Origin: Hyparrhenia diplandra
Lineage: Eukaryota; Streptophyta; Magnoliopsida; Poales; Poaceae
Assembly: GCA_015847255.1 (NCBI GenBank)
Contig: JADLZK010007673.1
Span: 1-64,000, forward strand
Reading direction: 5' to 3'
DNA: 64,000 nucleotides
Numbering within the stretch: the stretch's first letter is position 1; every line of letters begins with the position of its first letter. Position numbers and translations under genes: made by a program. Below the pieces are notes generated by a model, which did no database searches, was not told the DNA's origin, and saw only the letters and a list, made by a program, of their open reading frames with translations. Below are positions 12,082 through 25,937 of the stretch, one piece after another.

Positions 12082-12480
12082 AAAAACCATTTTCTTGTCT
12101 TATCTTCTGGACCAACATAGATCATGTGACTGAGTGAATACGTGTAGCACAACATTCATATCATATCAAAAAACTACAAAAGATCATATTATCGCTAGCC
12201 TACCATTTGCCAGGATTGGATGGAAATGAAAGCTTCACATAAGTTTCTCAACGACAAGAGTCTACAATGAACAACATCACTACTTTGAGAACACTAACAT
12301 CTACATATACGCCCACTACTCCATCCCACTTGGGAGAACTACAACAACAGGAGCCTAGAGCACGCAACCAACAAGTATACTGACTGGATGAGCGCCCAGT
12401 CAATGATTCACAAAAGGGAAACGAAAGCTACAAAAAAAGTCAAAACAGATTATACACGCAATGTCTTCAAGGAAAAGCCT
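11038..12480. other. Intergenic with simple repeats
   Basis: No gene seen. Contains a GA-rich microsatellite at about 11900-11930 and an A-run of about 29 at 12051-12079. The last part, from about 12480, is probably the 3' UTR of the ARID gene. Confidence 0.4.
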
Positions 12481-12781
12481 TAACGATGAAACTGTCAAAT
12501 CATTGCAATTCACTTTCTGGATGTGCATCCATGTAAGTAAGTGCTCAATGACCAGTATTGCCTGAACTCCCTATCAGAACTTGAGTTTCAATTTCGTTTC
12601 TGGATCAGCCTACAATCCATCTATGCAGCAGTAACAAATTGCTTTGGATGCTCGGCCTCGCAAACTCATGTGCACTGTCAACAACATTACTAAATCACTG
12701 AGAGAAATATCATCAGCTCAATCTCCCAAGTGAACTAACTGCAGACCTAAATCAGCTTCATAAAATACAATCAACAACTAC

Positions 12782-15700
12782 TCATCCAGGTCCATAGAGT
12801 GTGTATTTTTCAATGCAGATGGTGCGGCTTTTGGTACTGTGATACTTAGCTGCACAGTGACCAAGTCTATTCCCTAGAAATCTAAATTCTGTTTCTTCAT
12901 CATCATCACTGTCTATGTTCTTTGGAGTGATCCTGTTTTGGTAACACCTCCTTCTAAGCAGAAAACAATTAAAATAATAGCTCACCAGTTCTTTCCTCCC
13001 CTTAAATTGAAAAAATAAGTGGGGGCGGTTCCAGAAATTCCTGCCAGAAGCTGCAGCACTCTGTTGTGCTGCGGCCTTGAAACTTGCCTCCTCTTCATCT
13101 GTCCAAGAAAGTGCAATCTCCTCACCCATGCGATTGAATCCCCATGCATAGAAAAGCCGTGCCAAGTTCACGTTTCAACTTAAGTCTCCGCTCTGCTACA
13201 TGAAACCGAACACATTCCACTGATCCAGGATAGTTGCAACCACAAACAGCTTCTCTGCCTTTGCCAATAGGATCACCACAAAACAATGTTTTACAGTTTT
13301 CATTTTCTGGAGGCCAGACCTTTGTTCCCAACCATTTCAGAGTTTCTGGATCATCATAATTTACAGGCACCTCACCAGTCCATTGTGGCACATGTACTTG
13401 ATAGTCGGACCAACAGGTACTTCATCCTTCTGGTGGCTTGTAAAAAGCCAACCATTCGAACAGTTATGAGTCCTAGCCTCATGTTTCCCTTCTCCAGCCC
13501 GAGTTGTTCTCGGTTCTGTGAGCACTAAACAACCATTCAGTGATTTTGCTTTTGCACAATTGCCAACACTGGTAGGACTTATAGAGAAATTGCAACCCAT
13601 TGGGAATATTTCCTGAGTTGAAAGAGAAAGAAGAGTCAGTTTCACTCCGTAAGCAATATATAAGTTTATAAGCAATTACAAAGAGAAGATGTTATGTTAA
13701 TAAAAAAATGGACAGTGAACCAAAAACATGATGAAGGTGAATCTAAAACCACATATTGCTACTAAAATAATAACAATTAAGAAGGGATACAAAGGGTATA
13801 AATGTCAAGTCTGAGACCCCAATGCCTGGAGATTGTGAAAAACTGTAATGTGCAGCTTCTGATTATGATCATTGATTGAAAAATTACGGTGAACCTTTCT
13901 ACTGAAATGCAATGCAATGCAGAAGTTGGTCAAAAACTAAAATCCGGAACAGCATGTAGCAAGCAGGTTTTTTTTTTTTTCTCAAGCTGGAACCACCCTG
14001 AAAGCAATGCAATTTTGGCATGTGGCGAATAAAAAGAAAAAAAAAAAACAGAGATCTTTTGTGTATGCATTTCATATCTATGTTTCCCATGAATAGCATT
14101 TTGGAGATACCTGATAAGCAACAATTTGGTGAATGTTTATGTGGGCCAGGATTAAGAAAAGCAGTGGTTGCTATCATCTGTTTAACAGCTAATTTGATAA
14201 ATTTGTTGACAAGGCTTAGGGACCACTACAGTACATTTTGCCACTGAACCATAAAAAGCTTTATGACTTGATGGGGTGACATTCTTCCATAATCCACATC
14301 CATTTTCATGTTTATCTACTGAGAACTAAATCACTAATCACATCATTAAATTTCACAAATACAGGGACTGTAAAGAATACCTGATTTACACCAATAGATG
14401 TAAATGTAAATCAAGTTCCCCTTTCAGATTTTTATTATACCTTATGTAATGGCTATTAGACATTAGGGAGTGAATGCTAATTCTTATTTTCTTAAAGAAT
14501 GAATAAACACAAGGCCTACAACAGGCTTTGCCCTCTGCTACATGGTGTTGCCTTTTCACTTTTCACAGCTCTAGAAACAAGTATAGAAATTGCTAAGAAG
14601 AACAAGATTGCTAAATGAAGTAGCAACAGGCACTGGTGGTGTTGAGATATTTAGAACTAACAGTTTTATTCCTGGAAAAGAAAGAGGCCTAAAGGAGTAA
14701 AAAACTAAGGCAATACAGAATTTAAGGGAAAAGGTATGTGAAATTACATATTAGACACCATAAATAACAGGTCTTGAGTTGGGGGTCTGTCACATGCTAA
14801 ATAGCGTAGGGTTCATAATTCAGAATATTGTACTTGTAAATGTTTCCACACAGTGTAACCTAGAAAGGAATTGTTATAGAAAACGAAAACCTGGAATCAT
14901 TTCAACGGCATATTATCAGGAAGTTATTTACAATTATCATTCCTACACACCCAAATCTAGGACAAAACTGGAAGCCAATTCACCTTTAGTGAAGACTGCA
15001 TTATTTTTTTTTTCTCAAAAAGGATATGCAAGAAGGAAATGAACGAGCTGTAGTTTATAGGCATAGTCCCATAATCCAAAGTCAATCTACACCTCTACAT
15101 CACAAAGACCTTATCATGCAAATCAACTGAACACAGAAATGACTCATACTAGTTAGATGACCATTGAATAATAGAAGTTGATAGTTGTGGCCAAAAATCC
15201 AAAACGGAAGAACATGACACCAGAGGACTTTCTAGTGAACTAAGTATTTTATCCCCAAAGCATCAAAACTTAATTGTTTCAAAACAGACCCTTACCATTC
15301 AAACTTGCCACATGATCAGATGCATCATGCATGCACTACCCTATTGTTCTTTCAAACATTAGTACTACATATTTGATGAAATACTTGAACAATCCTAGTG
15401 GTTCATGGTAAGAAAAATCAGATGCTGAATTGAGTACTTGTACTCAAATGAAATGAGATAACATCAAACTGTAACACATTTGGCCAACAAACTCTTCAAA
15501 GGTATTGAAATCACCTGAAATTGTGAGCCATTCAACATGCTTTTCTCGGCGAGGCCTCTTTCCGGTAACCATCTTCCTCACTGCCAATGCCATTGAGAGG
15601 TACTCATCGAAGACCCAGCAGCTGCAGCAACACCATTGCCAGCATTCTCGGCTATCTCCCTCACCCAACCCAGCATCCCAACCACGTCCCCCGTCTTCCT

Positions 15701-16223
15701 CTTCAACATCCCATGCCGCTGCTGCTGCCTCCCGTTGCAGTCTAAGAGCGATTCCTCTTCCTCCACTCCATTGGCACCGACGAACAGCTCTTGCCTCTTA
15801 CTCATGTCGACATCCAAGAAGGGCCCGTGCGCTTCCACGAGCCTCTGGATCCAGCGATCTAGGGCGCCAAGGTACTTGGCGTAGACGAGCTTGACGGGCG
15901 TCGCGAGCGCGGGGTCAACGCCGGCAGACTCGGCGGCGGCGGCCCAGCCACCGGGAGAGTTGGGCACACCGGCGTAGCCCCGCGGCGCGGACGGCGAGGA
16001 AGAGGCGGAGGAGGTCGACGCATATGCCATCGCCAAGCGCCACCGGGATAGGCCGCGCCTCGCGGCCGCCGGCGTAGGCCTCGCGCAGGAACGTGGCGAG
16101 GACGGCGTCGAACGCCTCGGAGGGGTCGGAGGCCGCAGCGGCGTCGGGGATCCGGAGATCGGCGCAGAAGCCCAGGGACTGCAGCTTGCTGAGGATGGCG
16201 AGGACAGCGGCGGCGGAGTCCAT
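12782..16223 (-). CDS. ARID-ELM2-SANT domain protein (plant ARID1/ARID2 type)
   Basis: A predicted nuclear DNA-binding/chromatin protein. Exon 1 (15515-16223) starts MDSAAAVLAILSKLQSLGF and carries an ARID: VLATFLREAY, VDLLRLFLAVR, then GYAGVPNSPGGW and VKLVYAKYLGALDRW. It ends in a basic stretch (GKRPRREKHVEWL) at donor CAG|GTGATT. Exon 2 (12782-13612) carries an ELM2-like segment (VHVPQWTGEVP, LKWLGTKVWPP) and a SANT-like region (LSWTDEEEASFK, FWNRPHLFFQFKGRKELVSY, LLRRRCYQNR), then SDDDEE and the stop. ARID, ELM2 and SANT in this order is a known plant family, and the total of about 510 residues fits. The 1.9-kb intron shows no exon. Frame breaks occur near 15980, 15608, 13406 and 13153, each 1-2 bases in a short run. 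Same caveat as RPB9. Confidence 0.8.
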
Positions 16224-16357
16224 CGGCCGGTGACCGGCGGCGAGGTCACGACGACCGGCCGCGGTGCCGCATATTCTCTCTCTTTTTTTCCCCTTTTGGG
16301 GCTCTTTTTTGGATGTTGGTTGAGTATGGATAGAACGTTGGATTTGTGTTTCTTTCC

Positions 16358-16361
<4 letters not shown>

Positions 16362-16388
<27 letters not shown>

Positions 16389-16396
16389 TGTGTGTT
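16362..16396 (+). repeat. (T)n(GT)n microsatellite
   Basis: A T-run followed by about ten GT units, upstream of the ARID gene on its 5' side. Confidence 0.8.
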
Positions 16397-16661
16397 TTCG
16401 AATGAAATTTGAAGGTTTGTGTGCGTCTAATGCATAGGATAGCGAGGATTTTATGGGGACCTGTGATGGCTTTGTTGCCTTGTTGGGATTATTAGATGGG
16501 GTGGGTTATGGGTTGAGTAATAAAAATGTCTTCAATGACCACATTTTTTTAATAAAAAATAAAGAAAATTAAGTGGTCACTTTAAAAAGTTGCATAGATA
16601 TGGTCCCAATGTCCTTTATTTCATTTTTAAAAATTGTCTAGATGTGGTCTCAATGTCTTTT

Positions 16662-16997
16662 TAGAGCAAACTTAATAAGTTTAGCTAATAAGCTGCCTGT
16701 CATTTTGTACTTATTTTTTTACTGCAAGTGATACAACAAGCTATGCATTTATAGTCTATACAAATACAAATACTTTCTAAATTATATGGGACCCGCCACT
16801 AACTCATTTTCTCACCCTCTCTCCCTTTGGTTGCCGTTCACATGCACGTCCTTTTGTCGTTTGTTTGATAGCGTGAGCAGCTCGAGGAGGCATGTATCGC
16901 CATCCTATTCTCTCTCCTCGTTTCTCTCTCTTCCGCCCCAGGATTTTCGTTGAGTTGGATTACATATTAGCCAAACTAAAACTGTTTATTTTGCTCT
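16662..16997. mobile_element. MITE nested in repeat copy 1
   Basis: Begins TTAGAGCAAAC and ends TTTTGCTCTTTA, an inverted-repeat pair. It is missing from the matching place in copy 2 (about 26600-26650). Interior noncoding, with CT-rich stretches. Confidence 0.45.
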
Positions 16998-17173
16998 TTA
17001 TTTCACTCTAAAAAGTTGTCTAGATGTGGTCACCATATCTTTTATTTCATTTTAAAAAGTTGCCTAGATGTGGTCCAATGTCCTTTATTTCACATTAAAA
17101 GTTACCTAAATGTGGTCGCAATGTCTTTATTTAACTTTAAAAAATAGCCTAGATGTGGTCCCCGAATTCCTTT

Positions 17174-17390
17174 AGAGCAAATATTATGGAAGGCCGTAGT
17201 TAAAACTAAATCTTGATGTGGAGGAGAGAAGCGAGGAGAGAGAGGAATTTGTTAGTTAAAACATAAGTAGAACTTGGCACCAAAAAAAAAAAACCATGTG
17301 AGATAAAGTGGGCCCTACTGTATTAATTAGAAAAGAGTCTTCTGCTGTATGGTGGGCTTTGGGAGAATGATGTAAGGAACTTTTACACAC
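17174..17390. mobile_element. Second insertion nested in repeat copy 1
   Basis: About 215 bp beginning near TTAGAGCAAATATT that have no counterpart in copy 2 (junction near 26670). Clear inverted repeats were not found, so the class is open. Confidence 0.3.
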
Positions 17391-20312
17391 CTGATAAAAC
17401 GAGAATATAAAGAAGAGATGGTCCCAATACTAATAATTTCTATTTGTACGAAACTTGGTTGTATTAAAGACTATACACATGACCTTATAAAAAGTTTATT
17501 AAACTGCTATCTTTCTTTTTTTTTTTTTTTTTTTTTTTACCTTTCATCCGAAACCACAATCAGATTAAAGGGGTCAAGATGCTTCGAAATGAACAAGAAA
17601 AAGACCAAGGCCCACTATTCAGGACATCCAAGGAAGCGAGCCCATGGACCAACCCTTTTTACTCCAAATCAGCCAATCCCAGAAGCCCAACTCGAGAGCA
17701 AAGCGAGCAGTGGAGCACACGGGAAGATGGTGGGCTAAGGTATGCATTTGAATCCACAAATAGACTAGCTAGAAACTCGTCGCTAGCGTGAAGGTTTTTT
17801 CCGCTTTCCCACTCCTTAACGCAGGCACAAATTTGATGTCGGCTAGCTCGAAACTAGTTTGTTGGGCACGCCCTTAGTTTGGATGCTTTCAAATCGTGAT
17901 ACAGTGCCCATTTGGGGCTAGAGGGCCTTCAATGTCCTCTGTGCGGTCCGGGCCCACGTATAAGAAAATATTTGGTTCGGCCTACACAAATATACTTTTA
18001 GTTTTAAAAAATCTGTATTAGTGTTTGTCTAGGTTAAAGGCTGACTGTACCTACAATTTAGCGATCCGTATAAAAAACATAAGATGTGGCCCTAAAATTA
18101 AAACGGTATGTTTTGGAATAGCTCCTGCTTTAATCACCGTGGCCACGTCACCCTTAATTTTTGGTGGCCTTTGATTTGGCTATTGATGGTCTTGATTAGT
18201 GCAAAGCGGCTTCTGGAAAATTGGCTTCTCGTCGTTTCCTGCGTCTGGACTCCGGCTCCCTCTCTCCTTTCCCTGGCTTCAGCATAGAATCAGGAGAAGC
18301 TGCCTCTCTTCAATATATACTTGGCTTCTACCGTACCCGTCTCGGTTTCTACCCGATCGGGGGAAATCGCTGCCTTTTTACCGGTCCGTCCGCCGCCGCC
18401 GCATCCTGCCTCGCTTCCTCCGCTCTTCCTCCCCCGCCTTCTTGCCGTAGCCTCGCCGCTCCTCGTCTCCACTGTCTGGCCCGGCCGGTCCTCCTGCTTC
18501 CTCTCCACGCTTCGTCTCCGCGTCCGGCGTGACGGCGTCATCCTCGTCGCCGTGTTCCAAGCTCAGCTCGTCAGCGTTACGGAGGGGGCGCTGCGGTGTC
18601 GTCCTCGTCGCCGTCGTCCAAGGCCACTTCTTCCTCGTCGCCCTCGTCATCAGTCTCAGGTTCTTCAGGCCCCCTGCCACGCCCTAGGTTTCTCCCCTCT
18701 CTCATCTGGAACCTTGCTTTTTTCCCCTTGGTCTCAGATTCGGCACGTATGGACCAAGGCGTGCTTCACTCTGCTTACCCTGCTCAATTGAGATCTTATT
18801 GTTATAGATGTATCGCCCGTTCATGATTCTTTGTCTTCTTTTTCCCTGCAGCTTGTGTTGTCTCTGTCTATGGTCCTCTGCCTCGGTTGCTTCCTATAGT
18901 TGTCTCCACCGATCCTGAAGGCAGTCGAGCCCTGGTTAGTCTTGTGCTCTATTGGCGCTGCATTGGGGCGGATGAGGCGTATTGGTGTCTTATTGTTACA
19001 AATCGCTGTCCATCTGTGATTTGTTTGCGTTTTTGTTGTGTGCAGGTGGTGTACACCGTCTGTAGGCGTTTCCTGGGTTCTGTTTTGGCCGTCGGTATGA
19101 CCCCCCCGCTCCTCCTCCTCCCCCCTTTTCCCTCTCCCTTCTGTCTCATGTCGATGCAAATGGGCTGTCTCTGACCAGGCCCTGGTTGATGTTGTTGTTG
19201 GTGCAGTGTGTGGCCTTGTTGTGTTCGTTGGACCTTGGTCGGGCCACGGTTGTCTGTTTCTGTTCGCCTGCCAGGTTACTTTCGTCGGTATGTCATCATG
19301 GTATATGCATTGCTCTTAATTATTTATTGCCCCCATGCAGATTAAGGGACCAGAATTGGTAGGTGCCCAGCCCTAAAACAAGTACGCACCCCCCTTCTCT
19401 CCCGTTCCTGCTACACGACATTGACAACCCAAAACTATCCACATGTATTCAGATCTGAACTGATCCATTTACTGGTTTGGACATACATGTATGAATCACC
19501 TGAGACAGCTTGCTGTTCATGTTGGTGTTGCTCATTGTCTTCAGAGAAATGCTTTAAACAGGCTGCACTTTCAAATAGATAGTAAATACAAGGTTAAAAA
19601 AAGATAGAATGTGCAGCGATTTCATTGGTTCAGAACTGGGTAAGTAAACTATCTTCAGCATACATTACTGCCATGGATCAGTTAAACTATCTTCAATAAG
19701 CTAATCTAGCCAAGTAATAGGCCTACTAGATCAGTATGTAATTATCTCATGGTTTCTATAGGTAGAGAGGCCACGGACTCGAGCTGTTTGCTTCGATTGC
19801 TGCCATGGCCACAGCTGCTTCCAAGGCAAAGGAAATCCCTTAACTTGGGTTGTCTGCTTCGAGCTAATTTACATGATGATCTGTTCTTTTCCTGTACTTT
19901 GTTTGCATTTAAATTTGATTGGGTGGACAAATGTATTAGTGTGTTATTATGTAAGCAAATTTGCACCTTCCTCAAGGCAAATAATATGGATTTCTTTCAG
20001 ACAACCTCATGTTCTAACAATAATATTGTATTGTTTCAGTCCAGTGCCACCTAAGTCTCACAAAATGATTTAGGTTGATAATGCTGATCTTATTTTCTTA
20101 CCTAAATTGAAGTAGAATAATACTTTTAAACAATGGAACTTCAGATTTGAATCTATGCTCCAGTACTGCATTCTATTCAGACATAGATGAAGCATTTTTG
20201 ATATATGTTTGATGCTTGTCAGGGTTGCTTTTTCAAATTAGACTATTGATGTTAATTAATTACACAAAATAAGGATTCAAATTGAGTTTTCCTTTGCTTT
20301 TCAACACATTAG

Positions 20313-20396
20313 GTTGTGCCAAGTGCAAAAAGGCTGTCCTGCACAACACAGCTACATTCTGGTGCGGTTAATGCAAATGCTCAGAAACTAAAGCAT
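20313..20396 (+). pseudogene. RPA1-like zinc-ribbon exon fragment in the Helitron
   Basis: After an AG acceptor (20311-20312) the frame reads CAKCKKAVLHNTATFWCG, then an in-frame stop, then CKCSE. The CxxC...CxxC spacing with FWC matches the zinc ribbon of replication factor A C-terminal domains. The stop lies between the last two cysteines, so the copy is dead unless that base is wrong. Confidence 0.45.
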
Positions 20397-20746
20397 AGTA
20401 AGGCTCTCTTCCTTTCCTTAGGGCATGACTGCATTTATTTATTACAGAAAAAAAGAGAGCTCAATACCATATTTTAGCTCAATGACAACTCTTTTATCTT
20501 CTTCCATGTATTGTTTTTGAGAGGTAACCTTGATTCATAGACATTGTTCAGATTCTAAGTGTGCATGATGAGACTGTTTTTTCTCTGATGGAATTAGTCA
20601 TGCCAATATACATGGAAGGGATATATTCTAGCGACATGGTACAGTTTTTGTTACTGTTTTGAAATTGATTGGTTCCTCTATCAGTAACATCTGTTATTTG
20701 GGGCTAAAGCAAATCAAGTTCTAGCTTTTTCCAATATAGGATGATA

Positions 20747-20792
20747 GTGGAGGATTCTCCATCCCTTCAAAAAAAGGGTGGAGGATTCTCCA
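20747..20792 (+). repeat. 16-bp insert with 15-bp direct repeats
   Basis: GTGGAGGATTCTCCA at 20747-20761 and 20778-20792. Between them is TCCCTTC plus a short A-run and GG. Same layout as the other tiny A-tailed inserts; it lies inside the Helitron. Confidence 0.4.
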
Positions 20793-23380
20793 CTGGTGGA
20801 ATTAAAATCTTTCCAGTAGGTGTAGCCGTATGTTCTGATTTACTGTTTGCTATTTTCCTGCATACCTTAGTCCTCGCTCCATCTCCACAAAAGTACATTT
20901 ACTTTCCATAACAGTTTCTGTATATTATTTGACTATTTATAGACAGACAACGGCGTAAAGGAATCCAAACAAAGGAAAAAGACAACATCTGCAGAGGTTA
21001 TCCTTATGCCAACTCTCTCTTAGATTTCAGTTCTAGGTAAATCTTGTTTGGTTTGGCAGTGTGGATTTACTTACTGGTGAGCAAATCAATTGTACTAAAT
21101 TTAGGGTTCAATATTTTTCTTGTCCACACATGCCGAGCACTGTTTCCTAAAATGTTGTCCTTCATATATGTTGGGTTCCTGCAACACATTTTTCTTCTTA
21201 GTCAATCAATTGTTATTTCATACTTAATTCATCTAATCTTAGAATTGTGCCTCGCTCTAATTAGCTGCCACGAACTGTCAGAATTTTACTACTGCCACAT
21301 GTCTAGGCCATATAGGGTATTTGTTCCACTTAGTTCAGTTACTATTGCAATTGGGCTTAAGCTTACTGGTTAACTCAATAAATAGTTGACTTCTACATTT
21401 CTTTGGATATTAATGGTCAATCTATTTATAGATCAGTCAAGACAATTATAGCATACTCCGTATATTCTAATGTGTGCTTCTTTCTATTACAGTCACAGGA
21501 GTTGATTTCATTGCCATGTGTCACAGAGGCTACAATATTGACATGGATTTTTTTGACAAAATATCAACTACTGCTTTAGCTGGCCCTACTTGAGGTATGA
21601 TAATGAATAATCAATCATACTCTTCACTGCATGTGCATCTTATTATAGTTGTATGCGGTGCGGTGCGCCTTCATAACATTATTTTTGCATCGCCGGCTCA
21701 AATACACCTTTTGTCCTTCCGAGACCGACCTGCCTCCTTTGATATGCTGGACAAAGACAAACTTCTACATAAGAAGCAGTCTCGCATCCACCGCTGCTGC
21801 TAATATCTCCCAGACAAGACAAAATTTTCAAGTGAGAAATCACCATTGCCATTTGACATGTTAATCATAGGTAAAGGAAATGGTTAAGAGGGGCAGGAGT
21901 TCTTAGTCCATATATACTTGAAAGCCTTATCCGCATGCGTCATGAAGATTACAACCTTGTCCATGTACAGTTGAAAGCCTTATCCGCATGCCAAATTAGA
22001 AGGCATTTTACTTGCTTGCACACGGTTTTCAGGCTTTCTTCAGCTGACCGCAAATGTCGATTGCTAACCTATTGTCCAAAGCTCAATTTTCTTTAGTGCT
22101 TTCAATTTACTTCAGCCCCATGAATGCAACCCTTCTAAACCCATGTCTCGCTTTGATGTCCCCTAAGGTATTCCCCTCCATCTTCCTTTCATGTGTTTTT
22201 AAAGTTACAAAAAAAAAAGGATTTCATAGTCATGCCCTTTTCTATTGATATGGGAAAATTGTTTCTTAAATTCTAAATTCTGTTTGTCAAAAGCCTATGA
22301 TGTTTCTATTGACTCATATGTATCGTTGTTACAGGCCATTGCAGCTTGACACCATAGATCTCAAGCTGATAGATTTCGGCTAAATAACAACCAAATCCTC
22401 GACAATGAAGCAACGGAACTGATCCATTCAGCTGGACCATCAAATAGACAAGACTGAGTAAAGACAATGCCAACCACTGCTTGGATGAATGGACATTTTA
22501 ATTTGCAGGTACTTGCGTTCTTCTCTTCTTGAACTTCATAAACAGATCGATTTCAGTCAGTAAAATGTTTTCATAAAAGGGGAAATCAAGTACTAGCTCT
22601 ATAGGTGTAGCATATGCTTTGCAAAAGGACCTAACATGTATAGATAGGCTGTTGGGTTTTCAGAGAAAAACAATTGAAGTATTTCTCTTTTTCCGTACTA
22701 GAATGTTTTCCTGTTGCGTTTCAGCGCTTTTACAATGCCTTTTAGCTTCTGAGCTTGCCTATTCTCATTTGGTATGCTATAAGCTACCAGATTGTTCACG
22801 TATCTTTCTTGACCATGCTTTTTCCATAAAGATTCACACCCAGGAAACATCCTTATTTTGGTATTGATTGGCTAACCTTCAAGTTGGTATTGATTGCTGT
22901 CATCAGGTTAATTGATATGAGATGCGGATCAACATGCTCTACATATACATTGTGATTGGGAGTGTTTGTCGATCAGCATTCTGCTTTGCAACACGAAGGT
23001 AACTGATAGATGAATGAGACTCTCTCATGTCGCTGTCTAGGTGTTTGCGGCTTTGCTTCAGCGGGCATTGGTTTGAGTAATTTTCCCTTTGTTGTACCAT
23101 GTTGCCTGTAGGGTCAGATCATTGGAGGCAGGAGCATATCCTTGCACTTGGTCATTTTTGGATTCATGCTGCTGCTACTGCTGCACATCAGCTTCGTTTG
23201 GCAGTACAACCCATGGACTCCTGTTGCGTCTATTCCGTGAGCACTAGCAGGAGGAGCAACCAGCACATGTTGCGGCTCGGATTAAGGAGTCTGCTAAAAA
23301 CTGCATAGTGTTGTAAAATAAAAGGAATACCTTCTAGCCCTGGTTATTGTTAAAAAGTCTAGAGGTTTGTTCTCATTCAT

Positions 23381-23428
23381 ACAACATATATGCAGTTTTT
23401 TTTTTGAGGGAACAACATATATGCAGTT
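23381..23428 (-). repeat. 14-bp T-run insert with 17-bp target duplication
   Basis: ACAACATATATGCAGTT at 23381-23397 and 23412-23428, exact. The insert is eight T plus GAGGGA; on the minus strand it is an A-tailed scrap. Confidence 0.55.
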
Positions 23429-25458
23429 AACAAGTTTAATGCACATGGAATTCAATGCATTTGTTTCACTATATGATGGCTAATGACCAAAAGACAAATT
23501 CACTGGTGCAGAGTGTAGAGCAGCACAAAGCATGTATGTGAGGAGAGATCTGAATCATGCTCAGGCGCTGATAATTCCCCTTAAAAGCATGTCAAGCATG
23601 TGTATCCTGGTCAGTGATCCTATCTAGGGTGGTGCAACTCATCCCTAAAGGGCAGAGGTAAATAGCCTTACCAAGTTAATGTTGATTTCTTAATCTTGAT
23701 TACTGCAAGGCACAAGGTAGCAGCTGGATGCTAATGCCAATAATCCAAATTGGTTATATGTATATGTGGGTCATTTTGTAATACAGGAATATAACAAGTG
23801 AACTTTAGTGTAAATACTATCCTGTTTTTTTCGCCCTCTTATAGTTAGCCATTGTTCAAACAACAGATTAGCAGAAGATACTAAAAATGATTTGCTGCAC
23901 ATCGCAAATTTGAGCTGTGCATCCAACTGACTACCACAGATGGTTTGCCCTGATCTCTGCCCTGTGTTGTGTTGCTACTCTTGTAGGAAGTCGGATTAAA
24001 TAAGCAAAGCTTTTGCTTAATAGGATTTGTATATACAGATCATCCACTCTATTTTCCAAGCACTAAGTTTCTGCTATTTCGTGTAAGGCTTTCTTATGTG
24101 ACTTACTTTCCCTGATTCTGATTTTTTTGTGACACCCCGGTTCTTATTTAGTGATACATGTATTTTACTTTCTACAATATTACAACGATTTTAATGGCTT
24201 CATAACTGCTATTGTGGACATCATTTAGTAATTGTTTATTCCTCAATCAAAGCTAGGAAAGAAACTCCAGGAACTCAATGATGAATCTGGTCCTTAGCCC
24301 CTGCGTAGAAGATTCTTTCAGCCCACCTAGCACCAATTGCACCATATCTTTTGTTGTCTTCTATGAAATTTCTATGTCCTCATCTTAGTTTGTGTTGGAA
24401 CTGATCTTGTCTATAGGTAGCGAGTGCTCTGAACACATGCTTTTTTACCTAGGTAAGGGGATTCAAGGATACATCCTATGATGCTAAGAAGGTGGAGGTC
24501 GAGCCTCAGGTGAAGCAATCGTGCATACAATTCACTATCATTTTTTATCCATTCAATCGGCTAATACCAATAAGGCTTCTCAGTGGATTCCTGACTTGCA
24601 CAATATTGTACAACTATTTTGACCATTTAAAATATTTCGGTTAGCCATGCCTGTAATTAAAATCATTATGCACACAAGACATTTCTTCTATGTGTTATAA
24701 GCTAGAAAATACATAGGATTTTATGGATTTTAGGCTTTGTTTATGCCCAACAGGAGGGCTGCCTTCCCTGGATTTTTTTCAATGTAAGTTTCAGCGGGTT
24801 TTGGTCAATTAGGGCCATGAGACATCCTATTTCAATTTGAAGATAATTCACCAGGATCACTAGCTGCCTTCCCTATATTGTTTCCGATGCAACACTCTAT
24901 TAATCACATTAATCAATTCTGAATAATTGTTTGTAACCTGTAGAGGTTGCTATCTCTGGATGATACCGAGAGGATTCAGATAATTTGTCTAGCTTTGCTG
25001 AAGTACTTTTACATCCACTCACACTGATATTGCACTGATGGCATTATCCTTCAGTTACCAAGGAAGGCAAAGAAACTACAATTTACTTTATCGTGTCCAG
25101 ACTCACGCAATATACATACCTATGCAACAACCTATATATGTCGTATTTGAACGTCTATTTAACTATTATTAGTTTATTACTCATACTTGGACAGAGATTA
25201 TGGTATTAACCATGTATGCTGATGGACTAGGACCTGGCTCTATGCAAGTACTTCTATATAAACATATTAACGATTTACCTAAGGACTTTATAACTTTTCT
25301 TATGTAATTCATCTCTCTTATGTACATGTTAAAAAACACGATCAATCATACTTGAAACCTGCCCATGTTATGTTCATCCTCAGTTCTCATTCTTTCTTTA
25401 CTATTCAATTCGATGGCCTTGAATTACATACAGATACATATATTTAATTTTTTTCAGG

Positions 25459-25590
25459 TCACACTATTTAGTTGAATGTGTCAAGGAATTCTCTAAGACC
25501 CGAGCTCTTGGGAGGACATGCATGAGGTCGTCCAGGCACACAATTGCTTCCAGTGTGGTTAATCAGATAATTGGCCAGGATCGGAACTAG
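25459..25590 (+). other. Possible terminal exon inside the Helitron, unrecognised
   Basis: Follows TTTTTTTCAG. The open frame begins SHYLVECVKEFSKTRALG and ends IIGQDRN with a TAG at 25588. Residue use looks protein-like, but no family is recognised and the linking exons could not be built. It may be captured host sequence or the 3' end of a Helitron gene. Confidence 0.25.
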
Positions 25591-25937
25591 AAGACCCACA
25601 CTCTTCTCGAATCTAAACCAAATATATGTACTGGACCCTAGCAACATGATGTTTGGAAAGTTTGTTTATCAGTTCCTTATTGCCATTCCATTGTATTGAG
25701 ATATATGCCTATTGCCATTTCTTTGTATTGAGATATAGAGGTAGGATAGTACTATAGTCACAGGTGAATCATGTTCTAATCCACAGCTTTTGCAAAAAAT
25801 GCTATGGATTCGTTATGGTTCATCTGGATATATATAACGTCAATCTCACACTTTTACCCTGAATATAGAGTGTCAATCTCGCACTTTACCTTGTGCTTTA
25901 TATCTGTCTCATTATTCTCCTCATTCGCACCCGACGG

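Larger units (their letters stand above)
16435..18043 (+). repeat. Dispersed repeat, copy 1 (contains nested MITE-like inserts)
   Basis: Aligns in the same orientation to 26424-27316 over its whole length, from TTATGGGGAC to GGTTAAAGGCT. Copy 1 is longer because it carries two insertions absent from copy 2, at about 16662-16997 and 17174-17390. Imperfect repeats of a motif like AGATGTGGTCCCAATGTCC lie at 16570-16660 and 17000-17165. No protein domain is visible; an open frame at 17418-17738 crosses a T-run and is not credible. Confidence 0.6.

Noticed and set aside
18321..18791. 156-codon frame starting MASTVPVSV in the Helitron
   Set aside because: Low-complexity Ser/Pro/Arg/Leu sequence, overlapped by open frames in other phases; no domain.
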